The position numbers and the translations under genes were made by a program. This document shows, piece after piece, positions 22,709 to 37,700 of a DNA stretch of 64,000 nucleotides (positions are counted from its first letter, which is position 1; each line of letters opens with the position of its first letter). The notes under the pieces are model-generated. The model was not told where the DNA came from. It searched no databases and worked only from the letters and a program-made list of their open reading frames with translations. The stretch comes from Antedon mediterranea (lineage: Eukaryota; Echinodermata; Crinoidea; Comatulida; Antedonidae), in assembly GCF_964355755.1 (NCBI RefSeq), contig NC_092677.1, positions 7,943,001 through 8,007,000 of the forward strand. Reading direction: 5' to 3'.

Positions 22709-25700
22709 GTAACACTTTAACAATGTATACAAAAGTCATGAATATTTTATCATTTGACTATGGGGAGAATGTTGTTACTTATTAGATTATAGCGTTTGAT
22801 AGCCTCGTGAATTTAGCTTTGTATCGCAGTCTTGTCATACTTTTTCCATCCCAAAATTGAATTGTTGGTAGTGCGTCAGGGAAACGCAATAAAAGAAAGC
22901 ATCTGTTATTGTATATAAAGCTATAAACTTAGTAGGCCTACTTTTCGTCCTACTATACTATCTTTGTGCGAACAAACAAACTATAAACGCCTTCAGCATC
23001 GATCAAACAGTTAGCCTACATATTCGTCGCTCCAATTACATCAACTAACTCAATTTAACTTAGTAGCGAAATAACTTGCTGCAACTAACTTACAGTATTT
23101 CTAATTATACACATGTTTCATTATTTCTACACATGCGTGATACGAGCGATAGTTACATATAGTCTAGGGAGTCTAGGACAACTACCCCCTAGGACAACTA
23201 CCCCCTAGGACAACTACCCCCTAGAACAATTACCCCCTAGGACAACTACCCCCTAGGACAACTACCCTCTAGGACAACTACCCTCTAGGACAACTACCCT
23301 CTAGGACAATTACCCCCTAGGACAATTACCCCCTAGGACAATTACCCTTTACGTCAAATTAAATAACTTCAATGTGCGAAGATCCAATGTGTTCTTATAA
23401 CGCAATTTAAAGTTGAATATAGAATATACTAAATGTTCAATTCAATTTTATTTTCATAAGATACATTATGAGAGGTTTTTTTAAAAGTTGTATGCACTTT
23501 ATGTTGGAGAAACTTAAATAATCCCAGATTGCTTTAAGGCTATTTCGACCAGAAAAAAAGAATTCTAAAAGTATATAGGCGTATAATAAATATTTCAAAT
23601 GTAGCCAATAAATAAATAATTTAAAAAAATGTTACTTTGCAGTCTGAACTGCACACTGTACGGAAAAATAAGGTGAATAAATAATTTTTTTTATTTATGT
23701 AATAACTAGAAATGTCGAAGCCGACATAAGGATTCTGACAAACACAACGGATAGTAGGCCTACCACACCTAATGGACAACATCAGAGAAAGATACTTCTA
23801 GATTGTGGCGGTAATGTCGCCTCTACAGTCAAGATGTTTCGTGAAACGTATCCTGGAGGAAAAGATTTCATCATCCATTCCTTCGAAATCGATGACCGTC
23901 TCTGCCCTTATTTTAGCCCGTATCATAAAAATCACCATCTACACTGTCCTGTCGGGGTATCGGATCATGACGGTAGGGTAAAATGAGTTAATCATAATGT
24001 ACAACAACAATTGTGCTCAACCACACGTATGCATTAAAAATAAATATTCATGCTGCCACTTCATGTTTGATAGCCACTTATAGAATTTCCCCAATTAAAA
24101 TTCGTTGACTCCTATTAATATTTGTCACATTGACTTGGCGTCTTAATTGAATTCATTTCTTTACAGTGGGTATAGTACTGAGGCTCTTATTAGAGAGATT
24201 TGTTACAACCGCTAATGTAGAAAATGCCAACTAATGTCGAAACAACCGTTAATGTAGAACAATTCCACCGCTAATGTAGTAAAACCTCCAGCTAATGTAG
24301 AAACACCAACAGCTTATGTAGTAAATAAAAATCAACACCAGCTAATGTAGAAACGATCAACAGCTTATGTAGTAAAGAAAATTGCCTCCCAGCTTATAAT
24401 AATAATAATAATATCCTGGATTTATATAGCACCTAATGTTGAGAAACCTCTAAGCGCTGTACATAAATAAATATGAAAAAAGGGAAATCCAACCATGCCA
24501 AAAAAAAAACCCAAACCGCAGTAAAGGGATACGCCTTCGTCGCTAACCAGGGATCGGTCTTATTGAACCCCGGTCAGCACCAGTTGTGTCTCGGTCATCC
24601 CGGACTCCGCCTCCTGCCCTACAAAAATAGATCTAAAACAATCTAGGTGGCATGGAAAAGGAGAAAAAAGGAGATTAAAATCCTTTAAGAAACAAATAAG
24701 TCTTAAGAAGCCTCTTAAAAACAGCCACTGACTGTGCATCTTTAATGTAGTTTGGAAGAGAATTCCAAAGCATAGGAGCTGCATAAGATGTTATGTTGTA
24801 GTTACTATTATGTAGTTACTATCGCCAGCTAATGTAGAAAATGTTTTTTGTATTAATTAACGACCACACCTCTCGTAAATGACCACCTCTCTTTTAAAGG
24901 AACCACGACCTCTTTCTCTCTATTAAAGGACCGCTTCTAATAATCGACCACCTCCCCCATTTCAAAGACCTCTCGAAAGTGACCGCCTCTATTGAACGAC
25001 CATGGTCGATTATGAGAAGTGGTCCCTTAACAGAGGCGGCGGTCGTTCAATCGAGGTGGTCATTTTCGAGAGGTCGTTGTGACGGAAGATGGTCGATTAT
25101 GAGAAGCGATCTTTTAATAGAGGTGGTGGTCCTTTAAAAGAGGTCGTCACTGACGAGAGGTGTGGTCGTTAAGAGAGGTGGTCAATTATGAGAAGCGGTC
25201 CATTAACAGAGACGGTGGTCGTTCAATAGTGGAGGTCACTATCGAGAGGTCGTTGTGATGAGAATGGTCGATTATGAGAAGCAGTCCCTTATGAGGAGGG
25301 GAGGTGATCTCTTACGAGAGGTGGTCGATTATGTGAAGCGGTCCCTTAACAGAGATGGTTGCTTACGATGTGTGGTCGTTTTCCTTACGAGAGGTGGAAA
25401 GACTGATAGCTAGTAAAGATCTGATTTAGACATTTTTGTAAAATATATAACATTTTCTACATTAGCTGGCGATAGTAACTACATAAGCTGGGAGGCAATT
25501 TTCGTTACTACATAAGCTGTTGACCGTTTCTACATTAGCTGGTGTTGATTTATATTTACTACATAAGCTGTTGGTGTTTCTACATTAGCTGGAGGTTTTA
25601 CTACATTAGCGGTGGATTGTTCTACATTAACGGTTGTTTCGACATTAGCTGGCGTTTTCTACATTAGCACAAGATTCAAATCTTCTTGTCCAATAAAGTA

Positions 25701-28700
25701 TGCGTATGTTCTATGGAAGGTTTTGATTTCCAAACACCTAAGTAGGCTGATATATTGTTGGTCGTCACCTGGACCTAAAATACACAAAGACTGTGGATCG
25801 AATAGAGAATGAGGAACTGGACCGTAGTAGACCACTTTAGGGGGGACATCCACAATCAGGGGAACTTAAGGCCATGTTTCCAATCCAAAAATTAACCGAT
25901 AATTAATCGATAATTAACCGATAAACTGCCTGTGGAAACGGGGTTTAAGCGATTCCACTCGGGAAAAATTAACCGATAATTATCTCATTCAAATCGGATA
26001 CTGTAATTATCGGAAAATGCGATAATTTTTAACCTTTGACCTGAATGACAAATCAATGCGCTGTGATTGGGCTCTTGGTTGTTCGGTCAAGTCTAATCAT
26101 GCGCAGCGCATTTTATTTTTTTGTTTAAATTAATTACCTGATTGGATAACAAATTAACCGATAATTTTGTCTGCGGAAACACGGAAAAGGGACACTTTCT
26201 CATTAACGAAACGAGGCAATATAATGTTAATGGCTATATAGCACTACTAGCAACCTCTATATTTAGAGAACAACTAGGCGCCTGTTTATGATTGGTTCTC
26301 ATTGTAGAGGCGTCTACATCCTTGCGTTACGTTCCTATAATTTGTTTCTATGTTTAGATTGCCGCAACCTAAAGCGAACGAACATTGTTTTTCTGTCTTT
26401 AAACAGGCAATATGACGGCATTTTGTGATGCAACATGGACGCCTAAAAAATCTAACAAAATGCAATGGGGAGGAGGAAGTCTGTTTGTCCGTGAATCGGA
26501 ACGCGCCGATAATATAACTGGAGGTCGAAGACTATATAGTTACCGCAAAACAATCCCAACGATCAATCTTTCAAGATGGATTAAAGACAATTTAAGAAAA
26601 GAAGATTATGTAATTTTTAAAATTGATATCCAAGGTGGTGAATTTTGTGTTCTTGACCAAATGCTGAAAGATGGGACATTTGCGTGGGTCGATAAGTAAG
26701 TAAGGGTAATTCCATTTCAATTCAACCAAAATGAAATTTTAAATAGATTTTTGTTAAATTTGGTGTATACACAGAGCCCCTAAGCTAAAACGTTGGAATC
26801 CAAATGTTCCCACATCTTAAATTATATAATCCACTATTTATCCTAATCCTAATTTATCAAAACTGTTGTTTTTGCTCATTTTAAGTGAAATTTCATGATT
26901 TCACCCAGTTTCCATTGTTTCAAGACACTATTCAAATTTACCAAATATAAAATTATTAGTGCATTTATATAAATTAAGATGTCTTCTTCCTAATACAATA
27001 TTTAAAAGTTTGGATTGCCACATTTACCATTTTGGACTTTCGGCACACTTTAAATTGATTTCGGCCTACTGTTCGATAGTCCGACTAACATAAAGCTTAC
27101 CACGTTGAAACATATTGGGGATGTACATATGATTTCAGAACAATTGCGAGATTTACGATAACGCCGGTTCAAGAGATATGGACTAGTGAATTTGTTTTGG
27201 TTTTTTTTGCGCCAAAACGTGAACATTTGGTAGTCCAAATCTCTTGAACCGATAAAAGATAGTTCGATTTCTGTACTGAATTTAAGGAAAATCCATGGCA
27301 TCATTGGTTAAATTAGAAAGCTTTGATCGGTTTTTTGTTGACTATAGACGGCTGACAATGGAGGTTGGGTGTTAGTGTCCGCTATCATGTGACCACAAAA
27401 AAAAAACAATTTTACCTTTGAATGGGACGAAACTAGCAATTCTACGTATTACGAAACCAACCAATCAGGTGTGTTATAATATTTTATTTTTGTTATTTTC
27501 AGATATTATGGCGAATATCATTTAAGTCATCACGTGGGTTATAGCAAACAAGAAAAGAAAAGGATTGTTGATGATGTTCGGAATAACATAGACATGGTGT
27601 TGTGGGAAGGAGAGTTTCGTAACTATGTAGACTTCGATACATTACATCCAATACAAGTAAGAGCAGTATGGAAACAAATAAACACAATAATCCTAAGGGG
27701 GAAGAAAACACTCGGCATTCCCACACCTACAGTACATTCAGTACTGGGGTTTAGGCTATCCACCATTAAGAGCATACCACAGTTGGATTTGTGGAAAAGT
27801 GTCATCCTTTCTAAAGGCAGACTGGGTAGATCTTGATAGCTCTCATGGTTATGAAAGTTATGAACACAAACTTTCAGGTAAAAGATTAAACACAAATTAA
27901 AAGTTACAAGGACCAAGTGTATAAACAAAGCCAATTCCCAAGAAGTTTACATAAATATATCTATTCATAGCAAAATTACAATGTGTATCTCGTATATAAC
28001 GTAATTTTTTTATTTTTTGGGGTTTTTTTCTGTGCTCTGTTCTGGGTTGACCAACTAGCATAGGTGTTTAGCACCTGTTTGGCCTTTCCTTACTTTTATA
28101 TTTGTTTTGTCTCCTTTGTATTGTATATGGCAGAAAATTGAATAAATAAATAAATAAATTTAAGAAAGAAAACCCCCATAGATATTAATGGTTAAAGAAA
28201 CAAAATAATTCGAACTTGAATAAAACTGCAATCTTTATCCACATATAATTCCAAGTTGGTTTTATGTCTATACAATAATTGTACGAGGCAACGTTTATGG
28301 CTTCCACAGACAATGCATGACATTATGATAAATAGTTTTGGGGGATGGGTGAGAATCAATGAATAGCCCATCAAAATTCCACACAACTGCACTATGTTCG
28401 TGCAGATAATCCTTTTGTTATTATGATTCGACCATGTGATGTCTTGACGCGACTGTTTTAAATATTGGAATCATCTGCATAAATCCTACTCTCACAGCCA
28501 ATGGATGCCCCCAACAAAATAATAGGCCTAACTACAATAACTTACACTTCCTACTGCTAACTCTAACATATTGATGATTTTGTTTAGATACCCGCATTAG
28601 CGGTAGGTAAAGCTGGTTCCACATACAAGAAATGCGTAAAAAATAACGACCTTGCAATTGTAATAACTATTGGGATGTGTAAGAAAGAAGCCGTAAAAGT

Positions 28701-31700
28701 AATATCGACTTTAGCATCTTACAAACAAAAAATCCCTGTCACCGTGTTTGTGTACAGCGAGTTTGCTGTGCAATGGCCAGAACTGGTAACATCCTGGGCG
28801 AAAGTCTATGACATTGGTCTCCGAGGAACGCATCAATACCCGCCTGGACATTTTGATCAGTTGCAAAAAGCATGGGTTAGAGAAGCCATCGTTACTGCTG
28901 AGATGCGGCTTAATGAAATCGGCATAACGCCAACTTACTTTCTACCAGATGAATTTAAAGAAAAGAGTGCGTTGCATACACAGTTAAGTGCTCGAGCATT
29001 TAGAATCGTACAGCCAGGTTCGCAGTTCCCTCTGAAGAATGCTGGTAAGTGATGAAATGTTTTAATATTGTTTATAAATCAAATCACAAAATAAATGATT
29101 CAATAAATAAAACTTAATGGAGCATAATATGCGGTTAAGACAGTGGAACTGCAATACCTTGCCATTATTATTAACATCGGCAAGGGTTCGAGCCTCACTC
29201 GCTCCATGGTTCTGGTGGTAGAACGAGTCTTCTCGGATAAGGACTATAAACCGTAGGTCCAGTGCACATATCTGGCTTATGTGCACTTTAAAGAACCTAG
29301 TACATCCCCGAGTACATCTTTCGAGACGAGTAGGAGGTTACCTCGGTGTACTAATACACACAGTCACTCATTAAGAGGGCCACTTGATTGTCAGCACACG
29401 CTATTTAGGGTCACCCTCTATAAATAAGGTGTAATAAAAAAAAATGAGAGAGGGGGGCCGGTTTAACAACTTAATGGAGGGAAAGTATGAAACGTCATCG
29501 TTTTATTACTACACCATGCATTATTATACAAATATTGACTGCACTGCTTAGAGGTTAAATATAAGATTTGACATCCCCGAGGGAATAATATTTTGTTCGA
29601 GGGAATATATATTTCTTGAGAACATAATAATAACATAATTTAACCATAATAAGCCTGCCTTGCGAAGAATAATATTCAGATAATTACTAATTAATGATTC
29701 CTTGGCAATAATATATTCACTTAGGCCTAGGTCGTTTAAATTTCCATCAATAAGCCTACATTAATAATAGTAATTATTATCAGGTATGCCGAATAAAATA
29801 ACATTAATAATTCGTCTTCTTCGAGGAGCCGAATCACCGGATGTTCAGAGCGCCGCATGCCTTTTTGAATGGCATGCCGACAGAATTATTTGTGTCCTGT
29901 TAGGTTAAGGCAGAAACTATAGAGGGCCTGAATCCATACATGAATACACATGAATATTCATGAATATCCATACATGAATATACATGAATATTCATGAAGT
30001 GACGAAAAACCCTGTAAATAGTTTTCACGCGATAATCGAAAATTATCTCTCGTCGTCGCGCTGCTAGGGTAGCTGCTGCAAAAACACTCACCAACCATGT
30101 AGCCGCGCCCTACGTAGGCCTACATGTAGTATTAACAATTAAATGTAAATGAAATAATTCATTAAGAATTTGACACTAGTGTTCTAACCCTTCTGAAAAA
30201 AAGTACATACATGTTTTATGTTAGTCTAACATTGTATTTTCAGACCTAATTAACATACATTATTCCCTATTATAATAAATACATGGGAAAATCTTTGGAA
30301 CTGCTAATAAATAAAAATAAAAACGTTATAATAATGTTGCTTATGTTTGTGAAATAATTATTTTATTTGACATCCAACAAAGTACATATTAAATGAATTA
30401 AATTGATTAATTAAAAAACCACACATAACCTTTAGAATCATCAAGAACGGTTGTTACCTTCCTTTAATCATGGGGGTACAAACTCCATGCTTTAATTGTA
30501 TTCCACATAGGCATAGATTTAAAGTTATATTAGTTACGGTATTTTACCGTCTGAATATTTTGGTCAAAATGAATATTGATTTAATGTTTATTTTTTTATT
30601 TATTTTACAAGTCCCGAAGATGCGTGTGCTTTGTAAAAATGTGTTTCTTTTACTATGAATCAAGTCAAGTGTTTTTGACTGGCACATAAAAAAAACTTCA
30701 GCATCACCTCTTTCTTATTAAAAAAATATCATTAATATTCACTGTAGTGATGGCAATGTGCACGCTATAATATCGCTGCTGTTTCTGGAATTGAAGACCG
30801 CCGATTCGGCTTAATAATACAGTATTTAGGCCTAGTAAAATATTAACATTTTAACACACATGGCGTGTCATACATATTCAAGAATAATTACAATTCTGGC
30901 GGCCGAAATTAACAATACATATTTTGTCCTTTTTGGCGTTTCATGGATTTGGCAATTCCATAACCGGCGGCCGAAATGACTGGTGGCCGAAATAAAGTAG
31001 GCGAGCAAACAACTCAACAACAACGAGAGAACAAGGCGGCCATATAGATGGCTGCAGTCGATCGCGGGGTGTCACGAAAGCTAAGATCCCCTAAGACCTA
31101 AGATCACGAAAGCTAAGACCCAAGGCCTAAGATTACAATATTTATCTTTCGCACCTGCCTTGTATTTTAACCTCCAACATTTATTCTTAATACCACACCT
31201 TAGAATTAGCACTTTTATGAAAAATAATCATAAAAAGTAACAAATACATATTTAAATTGATGATTCTACAGACGTTTTCCCAGCTAACAAAATAACGTTT
31301 TATTAACGTCGTACAAACGTTCATTTAAAACCAAAAAAACGTTTCATAAATGTTTTGATGAAATGTTTCTTTAACGTTTTTTTGTGAACAAAATTCAAGT
31401 TTTTATTACGCTTAAAAAACGTACAGTTGAAACGTTTAAATAGCGTTACTGAACGTAACAGAAACCAAAAAGAAACGTTTAAAAAATGCTTTGGATGTGT
31501 GTTTAATAGGTTTAAAAACCGTATATTCGGAACGTTTAAATAGCGTTACTGAACGTAACAGAAACCAAAAAGAAACGTTTAATAAATGCTTTGGATGCGT
31601 GTTTAATAGGTTTCAAAAACCGTATATTCGGAACGTTTAAATAGCGTAACTACTGAACGTAACAGAAACCAAAAAGAGACGTTTAATAAATGCTTTGGAT

Positions 31701-34700
31701 ACGTGTTTAATAGGTTTAAAAAACCGTATGTTCGGAACGTTTAAATAGCGTAACTACTGAACGTAACAGAAACCAAAAAAAGACGTTTAATAAATGCTTT
31801 GGATGTGTATTTAATAGGTTTCAAAAACCGTATATTCAGAACGCTTAAATAGCGTTTTACTGAATGTAACAGAAACCAAAATAAAACGTTTTTAACTCAG
31901 TGTTTACAAACGTATATTCGTAACGTTTAAATAACGTTACCGAGCGTAACAGAAACAAACGTAAAAAAAAGTACTAGTAGGCCTGTATAACAACATCACA
32001 ACATTCTGGCAATGTTATACAGTATTTACAGAATCTATCTAACTATAGTAGACGAAAAGCTGAACTGGTGTAATAACATTCAAAAACTCTATAAAAAAGG
32101 GATATAATGTACCTGTTAAGACAACTTAGGAAATTTAATGTTAGCAAACAAATTTTTATACTGTTCTACCAATCGACCATACTTAGTGTTATATCTTTTT
32201 GTAGAATTATCTGGGATCTTGTTTATATTAAAAAGATAAGGAACTATATTAAATAAAATTACCAGAAGGGCTGGCAGGTTATTGGAGTTATCTTAATTTC
32301 AACTATGATGCAGGTGTTCTCTCCTTGGTAAAACGTGTACTCTCACAAACAGACCACCCCCTCCATAAGGTATACACTTTTCTTCCACCTAATATTCGTA
32401 TCCATCTGCCTCGAAGCCGTACTAAACGATACAATAAATCATTTGTCCCACAATCTATTTTCACCTATAACAAAATTGTTGAACGCTAACTCATGGAGAG
32501 AACACCTGGATCATTGACTTTTTGATATTTTATACTGTGATTATCTTCAATCTGCAATTTCCATTAAAGTTGTTTCTGTTTTCTTTTGATTCTACAAAAA
32601 AGAACAAAAAAAAAAACATTATATAACATGTAATAGAAGTGAATTTTCTCAATGCAAGAGCAGATATAAATATAAATGAACATCAAGACGCTATACATAT
32701 CTTTCACTATTTGTAAATTTATCAATGTGTGAGCAAAGAAAAAGACTCCAAACCACGTAGACCTATATCACATATTGGAGACCTACTGAAATGAAAACTT
32801 AACATAATTTCAGACCTCATATGAGTTGGGTAAGATTTTAGAAAAAACTCCGCCACTCATACAGTACTTAGGCCTACCTTCACACCCTTTTTAAATGGAG
32901 TTGATTTGAGATACTTCCCAATTTCACTTTCAATCTCTTTGTCTGTATTGGTGTCTGTTCTACAAACACCTAAGAAAAAAGAGGAACTGTCAGTTTAGTT
33001 GATAGACCAAATACACCAGAATGAATTCCTAAATTCAGACATACAGTATCTTCTGGTAGAACTTTTGTGTATATAAAATCATCCACAGTAACTACATAAT
33101 AAATTAACATAGCAATATTAAGTGCTTACAGGTTATTATTGAACAAAGTGCAGTACCCTTAAAGGATTTTTTTTCATTCCTCCCCTCCATGTTGAAAAAA
33201 GACCAGAGGTCTGCAGTTGCTGTTTTCTTTAAGCAATTCCGTACGCTTTGGCCTAAATTATTTGACTTCTGGCGTCTTAAAGTCTGTATCTGTTAAAAGT
33301 ATACACATAGACATTTTTCAGTTTGTTTTAAATTATTACGAATGAGATGTCATGAATAAAATGCAAATATAATATATGCAAACACCATCATACTATAGGC
33401 CTACATGGTAGGAGTCTAATGCTTAATTCATTCATTCATTCAAAATAACATTTATTTTCTTCATTAGTAACATAAATACAATTTCTTAAATAAAGGGATG
33501 TGGTTTGCTTACAATAAATCGCTAGTTACATTTTTGTTGTGTCTGAGCCAATTACATAAAAAGAAAAACATAAATGAGATTAAAGAACAGAAGTCAAACA
33601 TGTTGTAATTAGTCCAAACAATAAAAGAGACCTACCACACTGTCCTTCAGATTGTCATTTTTTAGTTTGACTTCAAAACAGTCAAATTGTGCCATACTTG
33701 ACATAGGCCATTCTTTAGGTTCAAACTGAGATTCTCTTGGTTCTCTTTCATTTGCTTTTAAAAGGTTTTTTATTTCCAGTAGATCATTTTCTAAACTATT
33801 AAACCTCATTAACACTTGAACTTTGAAACTATCTGCAAGATCAAATTATCTAAAATTGTAAAGTAACACAGCAACAATATATAACAATGAATAATGCATA
33901 CATACACACATACATATATTATGAAGATGAATAAATACATGTGTCAACTTTAAAAATAATAAAGCCAATCATAAATAAAGGCTAAATCTTACTTTTGGAA
34001 TTTTCCCTTTGTTTCTTTATTGGTGGGCTTGTTGATGATTCTAGAAAAACATAAAAAGACAAATAAAAATAAGGCCATGTATGATCTAAAATTTAAAATA
34101 AGACAGTTTTAATTTAATTGCCGTATGAAAGCATTTTTCAATACTAACACTAGAACGTTTTTTCTATAAACTAAATTGCTAAAATTAGGTATGGTAGGTA
34201 AAGGTACAAAAGCCATTAATTAACAATAAAATGATAACAATGACAATATTAATAACGATGATGATAGTAATACAAATAGAAAACTACACACCAAATGACA
34301 GTTTACATATTTTAATCAGCCACAACTTGACAAAACTGACCCTTAAAATGTATTTTTTGAAATACTTTATAGGATAGACTATTGTATGTGTACTACTGTA
34401 GAAGTAAAATTACAATATTGAACGATTGGGCCTAAATAAAAAGTATCTACATCTACAATTAATACCACTCTTTTTAAAACTTTGTATAGTAACAAAATGT
34501 TAATGTTTAAAAACGAAATACCAGCCTGTGAAAAATTTAAACATAAGAATCCACATTTTCTGCAATATGTAATAGGCCTCTGCACAGGTTTTAAAAGCAT
34601 TCACTGACGAACCTATTTAAACATAGCTCCCAAATAGTCGCACATATTTATTAAATTTGTAGCCAACCCATCAATGGTTAAATTGTTATACGTTCTAAGT

Positions 34701-37700
34701 TATAAGCGTAATAATTTTAGTGTAAACCTTGTCTTCTCAATAAATAGCAAACCTTTGCCAATGAACGGTTTAATATTGAACCTGGTGAATTGCCACATAT
34801 CATACCGATGGTTTGCAGTCAATATACAAATAATAAATGTTTGAGTGGAATAGACAGAATATTTTCATGAGTTGGAAGATGGACTGGGCTATTGAACTTG
34901 GCTCCACCTCGTTGAATAGACAAGTCCATCTCCTAACGAATGAAAATATTATGTCCATTCCATGCAAACATTCATTATTTGTTTTATAGCACACCTACTG
35001 TGCAGTTTTAGTAATAACAAATCTGCATAGTCAAGCAACACAAAGAAAGCCTTGATGATGGGCTGCCATATTGAAATGAATGTCATATAGATGGCGCTAT
35101 AGGATTTTCCTCACGGAGGGGAGCAATTATAGACTGCGCACTCTACAGGCTGGTTTTCGATCGTGCAGTTTTCATAGGCCTACCACTTTGAACAAGATTC
35201 TCAAAATTAAAAAAAAAACAACATGAACTTGCAATGTACCATCTGAACGTGCAATGTACCACCCAATCGTGAGGATGAATCGAAATAATGAACGGCACGT
35301 GATACGTAATCAACCAATCAAATGGCAAGAATACACATAGGTGTCTTATAAATCAAAATAATTGGCAGGATTAGATTAAATTTTGGTTTTCCTTAAATAC
35401 CCACAGACTGTTACCTGAATCTAATCGAAAAGCATCCTCTCTTAATAGAGGCCATGGAAAACTTTGTTCAATTTCTATTTCGTCAGACATTATTTCTGTT
35501 GCTGAAAACCAAATTTCGGAATTATTCAAAGATGGATTCTTTTTACATTTTTTTCTGTTTATGCAAAGCAAGACAAGCATTTAAGTTAAAAAAATTGCAT
35601 TCTTTATGATTAAATAATAACTTAAAGAAATACCTGACAGAAAAGATGTTGCAGGACTGGGTGCAGGGGGTGAGGGGGTTACTGGTAGCACTGGTTGTAA
35701 ATCATCATCATCTAAAAAGTATGAAAATGTTTATTCTAAATAAACTATACATACTATGCAATTTGTTTACATCATCTTATTTATCAGTAAACAGGACAAT
35801 TCAGCTTGAAAACAAATGATGATACAGTATATAGATAATAAAAATACATTTTTTTCATCTCAAAACTATAATAATAAAGGTAAAGGTATTCATATTTATC
35901 CTCAAGCTCAACTGGAAACTGAGGAAATTCGGATTAGGCCCTCCACGGACCCACGGCAGCCAGCAGTGCAGCGCCTACCAGATCAGCACACCGGGAGACG
36001 ATCCCCTACTCTTTTCGAATAATGTACCAAGTTCTTCAACGTGCACTGTTAAGTACACAGGAACAACGGCTTTACATCCCATCCGAAGGACGAGGCAATG
36101 AGAGTAAAGCATCTTGCCTAAGGATGCAATTAGTATGGTACAGATAACCTTGAACCCATGCCTATCACATGCCAGTCTGATATTACCATTACACCATCAC
36201 TCTCCAGTATATACAGCACCCGTCGCGATTTATAGACGGTCTCCCATCCAGAACGCAACCGGGCCCAACGTTGCTTAACTTCGGTGATCCGACGAGAACC
36301 GGTGTTTCAACGCTGTATGGCCGTATATATATTTATAATATAAATTCATGGACTCAGGACTTAACTCTTCCCATTCCATAATGCCTCACCTGAACTTAGT
36401 TCACTTAAACTCTTCTGTGTGTGTTTCTTTTTTTTTTGAGATAGAGAAAAGTTCATTTCTGTAATAAATAAATGATATAAATATTAATTTTACATATCAA
36501 AACTAAATGTTTATAAAACAAAATGTTGTATTTATTTACCTTATCAATATAAGGAAATTTATTTTTAGAATAAAAAAAAGTTTCATTTTATTTCTAGTTA
36601 TGCAAAAGACAAATATTTGAGTTTAAACAAATTAAAATTCTTTATGATTAAATAAAAGTATACAGTATATTAAACAAAAATCAAAATACCTGACTGTAAA
36701 GATGTCGATGGACCTGGTATTTCATCATCTGAAAAGTATGCATTTTTTAATTAAAATTAATGACAACTTACTGATAAGGCTTCTTAAAAACAATATTCAA
36801 ATTGTTTACATCATTTTATTTATTGGTAAAAAAGAAAATTCAGCCCAGTAACGAAGGACGATAAATAGATAAATATATGTTTTTCCTACAGAAAGCAAAA
36901 GAAAGTTCTTCATCATAGATAATTATTATTCAAGATAATTATTTATAATGTCCTCAATGAAAATGATATTTTCATAAATCCAATCAAATGACGTCATGAA
37001 CTAAAGAATAATAAAATTTAAACAAATTTGTTCCTTAACATCTAAGTATAACTAGATTTGAACTTGTCACGGTGATGAGTTAGGCTATCGCGCAACGCAT
37101 CGTAATTCTATTCATTAGGCTCAGTCTACAGTAACGATTGTACAAACAGCATAGCATTGATCAAAATCGTTTAACAAGCGTTACTGGCACAACCGGTATT
37201 GGCATTGTAAACGGTTTAAATGACGGTTATTTTTTTATTTTACACCACTCACGTTTACTTAATTGTTTGAGTATGATGACCTTTTCAAATTGAAAATAAA
37301 GTTCATATGTCATAAGGAGAATGTTTTGAGTAATAAGATTAATTGAAAAATTCAGATGACCATATGATGACTAAACAACATACTTATGATCTAAATGTCA
37401 CATGAATATATATCTACAACTCATTGCCCTTTATAATAAGTTAAACAAATAGGGGGTCACCAGCCATCCAGGTGAGCTATAATCGATTCAAAATAGGCAT
37501 ATTTTTACAAAAATTTGCATAAAATTAGACCAATTTTCAAGCGCACGATTTTTAAAGTTTATTTTGCATTGATAATTCATCAAATATGAAAGAAATATAT
37601 CATAAAACTATAAAAGACAATAATCAAGCGCAAAAACGTGCTTTCTAGGCTGCGTATGGGGTTAGTGCGCAAAGCGCGCGCGCAACGCATATTTTTTTGA

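Noticed and set aside
23173-23350. CRISPR-like array
   Set aside because: The 16-bp units are directly adjacent with no spacers, in a eukaryotic intron: a minisatellite.
25612-25853. 66-aa and 64-aa frames on both strands
   Set aside because: They start in the foldback arm and have no domain or splice support.
27499-27934. Reverse-strand frames of 75 and 103 aa
   Set aside because: Shadows of exon 4 of the FkbM/NodB-like gene and its intron.
36210-36325. Functional 5S rRNA gene
   Set aside because: Many substitutions, no T-run terminator, and direct fusion to a tRNA-like unit and SINE body.
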